Assembly: GCA_958427145.1 (NCBI GenBank)
Contig: CAUAAZ010000050.1
Location: 1 to 7,728, forward strand
Length of the DNA: 7,728 nt
Direction of reading: 5' to 3'
Source of the DNA: an uncultured Collinsella sp.
GTDB taxonomy: Bacteria; Actinomycetota; Coriobacteriia; Coriobacteriales; Coriobacteriaceae
Program-made: the position numbers and the translations under genes
The notes under the pieces: model-generated
Database searches by the model: none
The model's input: only the letters and a program-made list of their open reading frames with translations
Told to the model about the DNA's origin: nothing
Part shown: positions 1 to 6,727 of the stretch, piece by piece
Layout of the letters: every line of letters starts with the position of its first letter
How positions within the stretch are numbered: the stretch's first letter is position 1

Positions 1-8
1 GCAGGAAG

Positions 9-35
9 CTTGGATACGCCTAGGCGCGGTCCAAG
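9..35. repeat. 27-bp inverted repeat with a CGCCTAGGCG core
   Basis: CTTGGA at 9-14 and TCCAAG at 30-35 are perfect inverted arms around a 10-bp palindrome, CGCCTAGGCG, at 17-26, whose centre is half a base off that of the arms. As RNA it gives a stem with an internal loop and no U-run in either direction (AGAAATC on one side, CTTCCTGC on the other). It could be the terminator region of selB, an operator, or part of a repeated element with the hairpin at 55-93. The rest of 1-110 shows no gene; the anticodon arm of a tRNA-Sec was looked for and not found. Confidence 0.45.
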
Positions 36-54
36 AAATCGTCCGCACCCCCAA

Positions 55-93
55 GCCTCCAAATAGGAACTATTTCACCGCAACTGAGGAGGC
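55..93 (-). other. Bulged inverted repeat just after selB
   Basis: On the minus strand GCCTCC (93-88), a 12-nt unpaired stretch, AAATAG (75-70), the loop TTC, CTATTT (66-61) and GGAGGC (60-55) can fold into two stacked 6-bp stems with a one-sided bulge. It begins 18 bp after the selB stop. There is no U-run behind it, so it is not a standard terminator; it may be a structured RNA end or a dispersed intergenic element. Confidence 0.45.
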
Positions 94-110
94 GGGAGCG
101 AGTGACCGGC

Positions 111-2078
111 CTAGCGCAGAGAGCGCAGGCCGCCGGCATCCTTGTCGAGGACTGTGAAGCGTACGGCATCCAGGTGTTCCAAGATGCTGATGGCACGCTT
201 GCGCGACACACCCAGCGCCTCGCGCAGCACGCTCGTGGTGACAGCGCCACCGGCATCGGCGATGGCGGCGGCAACAAGCTCGCGCGCATGGGCCTCGGCG
301 GCGGCAGACAGGGCAACGTCGCGCTCGACCTTCACGATGGAGCGGTTGAGCGAAAGCTCGCGCAGGGCACGCGTCATGGTGTCGCGATCGAGCTGCAGCT
401 GCTCGCCCACCTCGGGCAAAGTCGGCGCATCGAGGCCGGCTTCGTCCAGCAAGGCAACGATACGTTCGCAGGCCTCGCGCACCACACGCGCCGCGGCGGC
501 AGCGGAGTGCGGGTCGAATACCTCGGCACCCTCGGCGGCACACACGCCACGCGAGCAGCCCTCGGCAATCAGAGCCGCGGCAACGCCATCATCAGCAGTG
601 GGCCACGCAGCATGGGCAACGGCGCCGGGCGTAAAGCCCGTCTCCTTGGGAGACGCCGCGTGCATGGCTGACAGGGTCGCCGCCAGTGCATCCATCGCAG
701 CGTCGAGCACCACGGCGTCCGCCAAGTAGTCCGCATCACCCACGGCAAGCTTGCGAACGGAGCCCTGCGCCACCAACCCGCGCAGTGCGGCATCGGCCTC
801 GCCGACACCAAGATCCAAAGCCTCGGCGACATCAACCGCCGTAACCGGCAGCATCTGCAGCGCCAACCAAGCGCCCACACCGCCCGCGGCATCGCCGGCC
901 TCAAGTGCCGCAAGCAGCGCGCGCTCGCCGGCAGAAAGCTCGCGCGAGCGACGGCAGCGCGATAGCAGCACGCGCCCGCCGCCAATGAGCATAATGGGCG
1001 AATACGACAGCACCACGGCATGGTCTCCGGCACGCAGCGGCAGCGGCTCCTCCAAGCGCACCTGCACGGTACGGGTCTCGCCCACCGCCATGGGGGCCTC
1101 GCCCTCCAAAAGCATGATGCGGCCAACGACCTCGGCCGTGCCGGCCATCACATGCACGCGCGCGCCCGACTCGAGCACACGCGGCTTGGCGCCCTCGCGG
1201 CCCAGGTAGGTGAACGTCATCATAAAGCGCAACGTCTGACCAAAGCGGTCCGCCACGCCCAGCATCTCACCGCGATCGAGCGCGGCGACACCATCGCCCA
1301 CTAAATTGAGCGCCACGCGCTGACCGGGCAGCGCCTGCTGCGTGTCGCCATGCACTTGGATCCCGCGGACGCGACAGACCGTGCGCGACGGCAGGGCAAC
1401 GAGCTCGTCGCCCACCGCAACCGGCGCATCGTGCAACGTTCCCGTCACGACGGTGCCGACGCCCTTGATCGTAAAGCAGCGGTCGATAGGCAGACGCGGC
1501 GCGGCATCGGTGAGCTCGGCACGGGCACGGCAAGCATCCCAGCAAGCGGCAACCTGCTCGTCAAGCGCAGCCAGTAGGTCATCGATCCCCTCGCCGGTCT
1601 TGGACGACACGGGCACGATCGGCGCGCCTGCAAACACGGTACCCGACAAAAAGTCATCGACATCAAGCTCGGCAAGCTCGGTCATCTCGGCATCAGCCAG
1701 GTCGCACATCGTCAGCGCGACCACCATGTGTGTGACGCCCAGCAGTTCCAGCACATGCACGTGCTCGCGGGTCTGCGGCATCACGCCCTCGACGGCCGAA
1801 ACCACCAGCACGACCACGTCGATGCCCGTGGCACCCTGCACCATAGCGCGCAGGTAATGCGCGTGGCCCGGCACGTCGACCAGGCCCACGATCTTGCCGC
1901 TCGGCAGCGCCAGCTCGCCAAAGCCAAGCTCCACGGTCATACCGCGACGGCGCTCAACCTCCAGACGGTCGGGATTCTTGCCGGTCAGCGCCTCGATCAG
2001 TGCCGACTTACCGTGGTCAACGTGGCCCGCCGTGCCAACGATAACGGGACACTCCACCAGCGTTTGAACCTCACTCAT
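111..2078 (-). CDS. selB: Selenocysteine-specific elongation factor SelB
   Basis: SelB is the GTPase that carries Sec-tRNA(Sec) to ribosomes paused at UGA next to a SECIS hairpin. The 655-residue product is slightly longer than E. coli SelB (614). The GTPase domain shows G1 GHVDHGKS at 18-25, G2 RGMTVELGF at 46-54, G3 DVPGH at 68-72 and G5 SSK at 158-160. The G4 motif is TMCD at 123-126, where T/N-K-x-D is expected, so the usual lysine is a methionine. Domain II carries FTIKGVGTVVTGT at 202-214, another beta-barrel domain follows, and from about residue 380 to the end come the winged-helix repeats that bind SECIS RNA. The last repeat contains LGVSRKRAISILEHLD and a terminal LRSLR, typical of SelB. 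The ATG overlaps the selA stop by 4 bp and has GAAGG at 2093-2089 inside selA, 10 nt upstream, so translation is probably coupled. The gene stops with TAG at 113-111. Confidence 0.96.
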   Translation of the reverse strand: MSEVQTLVECPVIVGTAGHVDHGKSALIEALTGKNPDRLEVERRRGMTVELGFGELALPSGKIVGLVDVPGHAHYLRAMVQGATGIDVVVLVVSAVEGVMPQTREHVHVLELLGVTHMVVALTMCDLADAEMTELAELDVDDFLSGTVFAGAPIVPVSSKTGEGIDDLLAALDEQVAACWDACRARAELTDAAPRLPIDRCFTIKGVGTVVTGTLHDAPVAVGDELVALPSRTVCRVRGIQVHGDTQQALPGQRVALNLVGDGVAALDRGEMLGVADRFGQTLRFMMTFTYLGREGAKPRVLESGARVHVMAGTAEVVGRIMLLEGEAPMAVGETRTVQVRLEEPLPLRAGDHAVVLSYSPIMLIGGGRVLLSRCRRSRELSAGERALLAALEAGDAAGGVGAWLALQMLPVTAVDVAEALDLGVGEADAALRGLVAQGSVRKLAVGDADYLADAVVLDAAMDALAATLSAMHAASPKETGFTPGAVAHAAWPTADDGVAAALIAEGCSRGVCAAEGAEVFDPHSAAAAARVVREACERIVALLDEAGLDAPTLPEVGEQLQLDRDTMTRALRELSLNRSIVKVERDVALSAAAEAHARELVAAAIADAGGAVTTSVLREALGVSRKRAISILEHLDAVRFTVLDKDAGGLRSLR

Positions 2079-3532
2079 CGAGCAATCGCCTTCTTAACGC
2101 ATGCGGCAAGCGTCGACGCCGCCGTCTCGATATCGCGGTCGCCCACGAGCGTACGGACGTCAAACAAAATGCGATCGTGCGAGGCTCGCGTGACGACCGG
2201 CGTGTCGAAATCTTGGACGAGTGAGCGCTTGAGCGCGTCAACGGAAAGACGCCCGTCGACCGGGCGGACGGCCACGCACATGGTGGGTAGCTCGACGGTA
2301 GGCAGCGAGCCGCCACCGGGAGTCGACGATTCCTTGACGATCTCCACCTGCACGGCACACGGGCAACCGGCCTTGTCGAGCCCGGCGACCATACGATCGC
2401 GCAGCTTGCGGGCACGTCGCTCCAAATGGTCCTGCGGAAGCGTAAGCATGCTGAGCACCGGAATATCGCGATGGGCAACATCGGCGCCATCCATGTAGAT
2501 GCGCAGTGTAGCCTCGAGCGCCGCCAGTGCGAGCTTTCCCGGACGCAGGGCGCGCATGAGTGGATGTGCGCCGCAGGCCTGGACCAGATCGCGACGGCCT
2601 ATGATAATGCCCGCCTGCGCGGCACCCAGCAGCTTATCACCCGAGCACGACACGATATCGAGCCCTGCCGAAACCGAAGCCGGCGTGGTTTCTTCGCCGC
2701 CGCGCACCAAGATGTCGTCGGGCAACAGCGCGCCCGAGCCCTGGTCCTCGTAGAACAGCAGGCCATGCTTGTGGGCCAGGGCGGCAAGCTCCCGAGAGCT
2801 CACTTCCTCGTGAAAACCCTCGATGCGATAGTTGGAAGGATGAACCTTCAGGATCATCGCCGTATCGGGCGTGATGGCGCGCTCGTAGTCGCCCAAATGT
2901 GTGCGGTTGGTGGCGCCGACCTCGACGAGCTTGGCGCCCGAGGCCGCCATGACGTCGGGGATGCGGAAGCTGCCGCCGATCTCGACAAGCTCACCGCGGC
3001 TGACGATGACCTCCTTGCCTGCGGCATGGGTCGCCAACACCAGCAGCACCGCGGCGGCGTTGTTGTTGACCACGAGCGCGTCCTCGGCACCGGTAAGCGA
3101 GCGGATGAGCTGCGCGGCATGTTCCTTGCGCGACCCGCGCGAGCAGGTGTCCACGCTGTACTCGAGCGTGCTGTAGCCGCGCGCGACCTCGGCCACGGCC
3201 TTGGCGACCGACTCCGCAAGCGGGGCGCGGCCCAAGTTGGTATGGATGACCACGCCCGTAGCGTTGACGGCGGGACGCAGGCTCGGCAGCGCGGAGCGAT
3301 GCGCACGCCACTCGATGGCCGAGGCCAGGTCGCGCTTAGAGCGCGGGGCAGCACCGGCACGAATGGCGGCGCGCTCCTCGTCGAGCTCGGCCGTGACGGC
3401 AGCATGCACCACCGCGTCGCAGGTCTCCCCCGCCGCCTTCACTACCGGCCACTCGGCAAGCAGCTCGTTGACGGAGGGAATGGCGCGCAGGCGGGCGCGC
3501 ACCTCATCGGACATGTTCTGGCTATCGCTCAT
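2075..3532 (-). CDS. selA: L-seryl-tRNA(Sec) selenium transferase SelA
   Basis: SelA is a PLP enzyme that converts Ser-tRNA(Sec) to Sec-tRNA(Sec) using selenophosphate, in the cytoplasm as a decamer. The 485-residue length is close to the family norm (E. coli 463). Family blocks run in order: NATGVVIHTNLGRAPL at 90-105, STLEYSV at 121-127, SRGSR at 131-135, VVNNNAAAVLL at 154-164, SRGELVEIGGSFRIPDVM at 178-195, VEVGATNRTHLGDY at 203-216, HPSNYRIEGF at 231-240 and EDQGSG at 262-267. The PLP lysine is K300 in SGDKLLGAAQAG. The ATG at 3532 has GAAAGG at 3544-3539, 6 nt upstream; a second ATG six codons in is less well placed. The stop TGA overlaps the selB ATG by 4 bp (ATGA). The product and SelB form the core of bacterial Sec insertion; selD and selC are not in this window. 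Confidence 0.97.
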   Translation of the reverse strand: MSDSQNMSDEVRARLRAIPSVNELLAEWPVVKAAGETCDAVVHAAVTAELDEERAAIRAGAAPRSKRDLASAIEWRAHRSALPSLRPAVNATGVVIHTNLGRAPLAESVAKAVAEVARGYSTLEYSVDTCSRGSRKEHAAQLIRSLTGAEDALVVNNNAAAVLLVLATHAAGKEVIVSRGELVEIGGSFRIPDVMAASGAKLVEVGATNRTHLGDYERAITPDTAMILKVHPSNYRIEGFHEEVSSRELAALAHKHGLLFYEDQGSGALLPDDILVRGGEETTPASVSAGLDIVSCSGDKLLGAAQAGIIIGRRDLVQACGAHPLMRALRPGKLALAALEATLRIYMDGADVAHRDIPVLSMLTLPQDHLERRARKLRDRMVAGLDKAGCPCAVQVEIVKESSTPGGGSLPTVELPTMCVAVRPVDGRLSVDALKRSLVQDFDTPVVTRASHDRILFDVRTLVGDRDIETAASTLAACVKKAIAR

Positions 3533-3557
3533 GTGCGGCCTTTCAAAACCAAAGGTG

Positions 3558-3617
3558 AATCAATCGTTCGAACGTCAAACCATCAGCCAATTCGATCGGC
3601 TGAGTCAATCAATCGTT
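3558..3617. repeat. 11-bp direct repeat flanking the oxidoreductase-selA gap
   Basis: AATCAATCGTT occurs at 3558-3568 and again at 3607-3617, start-to-start distance 49 bp. The second copy covers the stop codon and last codons of the oxidoreductase gene. The first copy joins a 10-bp palindrome, CGTTCGAACG, at 3565-3574. The function is unknown; it could be a protein-binding pair or the trace of a short duplication. Confidence 0.55.
3583..3603 (-). other. Small stem-loop between the oxidoreductase gene and selA
   Basis: On the minus strand TCAGCC (3603-3598) pairs with GGCTGA (3588-3583) around a 9-nt loop, starting 5 nt after the oxidoreductase stop codon. What follows is TGGTTTG, not a proper U-run, so it is a weak terminator at best. 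It may simply mark the 3' end or protect the message. Confidence 0.4.
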
Positions 3618-5726
3618 ATTATCCTCGCGCGCCGCGATCTTTTCCACGCGAACGGCGTTTTCCTGGGTGAGCGCGGCGCCCGTCAACGGGTCCCAACGCA
3701 ACGGTGTATGGTCGAGCGGGCCCACGCCCAAGGCTTGAGCGCCACCGGCATCGGCGCCAAACGAACGCCCGCCGGGGGCGGCCGACGTAAAGATGCACGC
3801 CGGATGCAGATACGGCGTCGTCTCCACGCGCACGCAGTCGCGGCCCATATCGCTCACGAGTTCGACGATCTCGCCGTCGGCAATACCCATGCGAGCGGCG
3901 GCATCGGCATTCATCTGCACGGCATCCAGGTCCGATCCAGCCTCGGCGGCACCTTGGGCCGCAAGCCTTCGCGAGGTGTGCGACTCAAAGGGACGGTTGC
4001 CGCTAATGAGGCGAAACATCCCCGGACCGGGCTCCACCATGGGCGCGATCCAACCGGGAACGCGACCCAGACCGGCTCGCTCCCATACGTCGCTTGCCAG
4101 TGCAATCTTGCCGCCATCCAGGGGAATCGCCGGCTCGCCCGTACGCGACGGCAACGCAACACCCGTGTCGGCCCAGCCGCGCTCCTTAAGCTCGTCCAGA
4201 TCAATCCCAAACGGCGCCACCTGGGCAGCCGCCAGATCGTCAGACGTAAACTGGAAGTACTCACCCACGCCACACGCCTGCGCCAGACCGGCAAAAATCT
4301 CCCGACCGGGACGTGTGTCGTCATGCTGCACGGGCAGCACGGCATTGCGGTAGAACACGCGAGCATCGTTGGCACCCGTCACCGTTCCCACGCCGCGGTC
4401 AGCCTCCAGATACGTCACGTCGGGCAGCACGAAGTCAGAAGCGCGCGCCGTCTCGGACCAGCGAATATCAATCGTCACGAGCAAATCGAGCTGCTGCAAA
4501 ATACTCAACCAAGCCTGCGCATTGCCATAGCCCGCACCGGGGTTACTGGCATAGACGATGAGTCCACGCAAATCGCCGGCAAGAATCGACTGACCGATGG
4601 TCGTGCACAGACCGCGCGCCGGATCGACCAGTGGATAGCGCTCGGACCCCAACTTGGGCTCACGCGGCACCAGCGGCGTCGCGAAACGCACAGGGTCCAA
4701 GTCGCCCAGCGCAAGCGGTGTGGGTGGATTGAGCGCGCCGCCCGCGTGTCCAATACAGCCCAGCAGCACATCGACCATGCAGATAGCGCGCGCCGTCTGC
4801 GTACTGTTGGCATACGCGATACCGATGCCACCATGAAAGCCCGCATCCACCACAGCGGCAGGCGCGGCGGCAGCTAGATCGCGCGCCGTGGCGGCAATCT
4901 CTGCGGCCGGCACGTCGCACATCGACTCGGCCCACTCGGGCGCCCAAGCACTGGCCTCCTGCGCCAGCTCGTCAAAACCCGTGGTATAGCAGTCCACGAA
5001 CTCGTGGTCGTACAGGTCCTCGGCAATCAACACGTGGACAATACCCAACAGCAGCGCCAAGTCGCAGCCCGGGCGCACGCGGAGCCAGCGATCGGCAATA
5101 GCAGCCGAGCCGCTGCGCCGGGGGTCGACCACGATGATCTTCGCCCCGCGCCGGCGTGCATCGTTGAGCGCATCAACGGCCCCCATCGAAGACGAGTCCA
5201 CCAGCGAACGCCCCAGGTACATGATGCAATCGGTATGCGCCAGGTCGGAAGCGGGACTATAGCCCAGACTGTGCTCCCATCCGGTGAGACGACTTACCTC
5301 GCAGGCGCCATCGGCACCGTACACGTTGGGCGAGCCCAGCACATGCATAAAGCGATAGGCCCAGTAGCGGTCGAACGAGGGAACACCGAGCGTCATGCCC
5401 AGCGCACGAGGCCCGCACTCGTCAACAATGCCCAAAAGGCGCTCGGCAATCTGCGCGAACGCCTCGTCCCACGAAATCACATCGAACCCCGAGCCATCCT
5501 GGCGGCGACGCATGGGGTGCACGATGCGGTCGCGCTCGTCAAACGGCATCGCCAGGCGATGGCGTCCGCGGGCACACAGGGCTCGCGCCGCGCACGGATG
5601 CCCCGGCACCGGCAACTCGGCCACCACGCGACCGTCCTCAACGCGTGCCGCAAAGGCGCAATCGGCATAGCATCCCCCGCATGTGGTCACCACGGCGCGA
5701 CCGTCACGCTTCACAGCAGATGCCAT
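3609..5726 (-). CDS. Molybdopterin oxidoreductase (DMSO reductase superfamily) with [4Fe-4S] motif and Cys metal ligand
   Basis: The product has 705 residues. An N-terminal [4Fe-4S] motif is formed by C16, C19, C23 and C51 (C-x2-C-x3-C-x27-C), as in formate dehydrogenase H, periplasmic nitrate reductase and thiosulfate/polysulfide reductases. The bis-MGD binding core follows, with a typical ISWDEAF at 84-90. The C-terminal dinucleotide-binding domain, about residues 590-700, contains ISGNRPFESHTSRR and ends near NAVRVEKI. In the expected Mo/W ligand region, GACEVSR, C142 (codon TGC) sits where FdhH has Sec140. There is no Tat signal or membrane segment, so a cytoplasmic location is likely. 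The substrate cannot be read from sequence: formate is suggested by the FNT channel, FHL maturation genes and selAB, while the Cys ligand and the overall style also fit thiosulfate/polysulfide-type or uncharacterised members. No partner ferredoxin-like subunit is adjacent. The gene ends in TGA, 76 bp before selA, and probably shares transcription with selA and selB. Confidence 0.88.
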   Translation of the reverse strand: MASAVKRDGRAVVTTCGGCYADCAFAARVEDGRVVAELPVPGHPCAARALCARGRHRLAMPFDERDRIVHPMRRRQDGSGFDVISWDEAFAQIAERLLGIVDECGPRALGMTLGVPSFDRYWAYRFMHVLGSPNVYGADGACEVSRLTGWEHSLGYSPASDLAHTDCIMYLGRSLVDSSSMGAVDALNDARRRGAKIIVVDPRRSGSAAIADRWLRVRPGCDLALLLGIVHVLIAEDLYDHEFVDCYTTGFDELAQEASAWAPEWAESMCDVPAAEIAATARDLAAAAPAAVVDAGFHGGIGIAYANSTQTARAICMVDVLLGCIGHAGGALNPPTPLALGDLDPVRFATPLVPREPKLGSERYPLVDPARGLCTTIGQSILAGDLRGLIVYASNPGAGYGNAQAWLSILQQLDLLVTIDIRWSETARASDFVLPDVTYLEADRGVGTVTGANDARVFYRNAVLPVQHDDTRPGREIFAGLAQACGVGEYFQFTSDDLAAAQVAPFGIDLDELKERGWADTGVALPSRTGEPAIPLDGGKIALASDVWERAGLGRVPGWIAPMVEPGPGMFRLISGNRPFESHTSRRLAAQGAAEAGSDLDAVQMNADAAARMGIADGEIVELVSDMGRDCVRVETTPYLHPACIFTSAAPGGRSFGADAGGAQALGVGPLDHTPLRWDPLTGAALTQENAVRVEKIAAREDNND

Positions 5727-5734
5727 CTCGATTA

Positions 5735-5741
5735 CCCCTTT
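5735..5741 (-). promoter_or_regulatory. Ribosome binding site that decides the oxidoreductase start
   Basis: AAAGGGG lies 8 nt before the ATG at 5726. Upstream in-frame start codons would place translation over this site or over the leader after the terminator. The encoded N-terminus MASAVKRDG also puts the first cysteine of the iron-sulfur motif at residue 16, as expected for the family. I see no convincing -35/-10 pair in 5742-5790. Confidence 0.75.
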
Positions 5742-5790
5742 CATCAGCCAAACACAACAAGCCAAAAGCCCGCCAACGAGCCCCGGACCC

Positions 5791-5826
5791 AAAAAGCCTC
5801 CCGCACGGCAACGCCCCGCGGGAGGC
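5791..5826 (-). terminator. Rho-independent terminator after the FNT gene
   Basis: On the minus strand a perfect 9-bp stem, GCCTCCCGC (5826-5818) with GCGGGAGGC (5804-5796), encloses a 13-nt loop that can form an extra GGC/GCC pairing. It is followed directly by TTTTT at 5795-5791. It lies 22 bp after the FNT stop codon and 64 bp before the oxidoreductase start, so it should separate the hyc-FNT transcripts from the oxidoreductase-selA-selB genes unless it is leaky or regulated. Confidence 0.92.
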
Positions 5827-5848
5827 CCAACGTCAAACAGACGGTACC

Positions 5849-6688
5849 TTACGCCTCGGACTTCTTGGCGTAGATAAACCAGTAGCCGAGCGCGACCAGA
5901 ACCGCGCCGCCCACGATGTTGCCCAGCGTGGCGGCGGACAGGTTAAACGCAATGCCCGCAGCGTTGAGCGCATCGGCGCCGGCGACGTCGGCACCATAGC
6001 CGCACGCGTGCATCACGGCACCCATGGGCAAAAAGTACATATTGGCAACGCAGTGCTCAAAACCGCAGGCCACAAAGGCGGCGATGGGCAGCAGAATGCC
6101 CACAACCTTATCGACCACGGTCTTGCCGGCGGTACCGATCCACACGGCCAGGCACACAAAGATGTTGCACAGGATGCCGCGGAAGAAGATCGTCACCCAG
6201 TCGACCGTCACCTTGCCGGCGGCGACGCTCACCATGGAATTGGCGACCGCCTCGCCGTTGAGCTTGTAAATGCCGGCCATGTACACCAAAAAGACGATGA
6301 ACAGGGCACCGACAAAGTTACCGACCCATACGACGACCCAAGCCTTGAGCATCTGGACCAGGGTGATCTTTTTGCTCTTGAGTGCGCAGACCATAAGCGA
6401 ATTGCCGGTAAACAGCTCGGCGCCGCACACCAGCACCAGCACCAGGCCCAGGCAAAAGCACAGGCCGCCCACGACGCGCTGGGCGCCCCAGCCCAGCGTG
6501 CTATCGCTCAAGAACACGGTAAAGAACAGGCCGCCGAAGGCGATGAACGCACCGGCGAACATTGCCAGCAGAAAGGCCTTTGCGACCGGCAGGTTGGCCT
6601 TGGTCACGCCGGCGGTCTCGGTCTTGGCCTCGATCGCGGCAGGCGCCAGGCAATCGGGAGCGGGATATTCTGCCTTGGAATCTGCCAT
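5849..6688 (-). CDS. Formate/nitrite transporter (FNT) family channel, probably formate (FocA-like)
   Basis: FNT proteins are pentameric inner-membrane channels for formate, nitrite or hydrosulfide. The 279-residue product has six predicted membrane segments (roughly residues 34-57, 72-92, 113-136, 165-183, 193-209 and 253-272). Family signatures are AFIAFGG near 47, GAELFTGN at 89-96, FFRGILCN at 168-175 and GFEHCVANM at 209-217. T94 and H212 correspond to the gating residues T91 and H209 of FocA. Formate is preferred as substrate because the gene follows hycH and hycI, but sequence alone does not exclude nitrite or another anion. The ATG at 6688 was chosen; an in-frame GTG at 6697 has AGGA five nucleotides upstream and is a real alternative (three residues longer), and a TTG at 6721 is less likely. 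A strong terminator follows the TAA stop by 22 bp, so the gene likely ends a transcription unit that includes hycH and hycI. Confidence 0.92.
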   Translation of the reverse strand: MADSKAEYPAPDCLAPAAIEAKTETAGVTKANLPVAKAFLLAMFAGAFIAFGGLFFTVFLSDSTLGWGAQRVVGGLCFCLGLVLVLVCGAELFTGNSLMVCALKSKKITLVQMLKAWVVVWVGNFVGALFIVFLVYMAGIYKLNGEAVANSMVSVAAGKVTVDWVTIFFRGILCNIFVCLAVWIGTAGKTVVDKVVGILLPIAAFVACGFEHCVANMYFLPMGAVMHACGYGADVAGADALNAAGIAFNLSAATLGNIVGGAVLVALGYWFIYAKKSEA

Positions 6689-6727
6689 GTCAATCACTTC
6701 TTTCCTAATCAGCGGGGACAAGCGCTC

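Noticed and set aside
1..110. Possible tRNA-Sec (selC) after selB
   Set aside because: The minus-strand sequence has no TCA anticodon loop, no GTTC-type T-arm in register and no 8-bp acceptor stem; the inverted repeats do not form a cloverleaf.
3565..3574. CGTTCGAACG as a LexA/SOS box
   Set aside because: Gram-positive SOS boxes have GAAC followed by GTTC; here the arms are in the opposite order with no spacer.
2426..3670. A 414-codon plus-strand open frame
   Set aside because: It is entirely explained as the complement of selA plus the gap; the product is rich in Arg, Gly and His without motifs.
3201..4877. A 558-codon plus-strand open frame
   Set aside because: It is antisense to selA and the oxidoreductase gene, crosses the gap between them, and shows no recognisable domain.
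5727..5792. Longer N-terminus for the oxidoreductase from upstream alternative starts
   Set aside because: It would translate the leader just after the terminator, including the ribosome binding site, and add residues not seen in the family.
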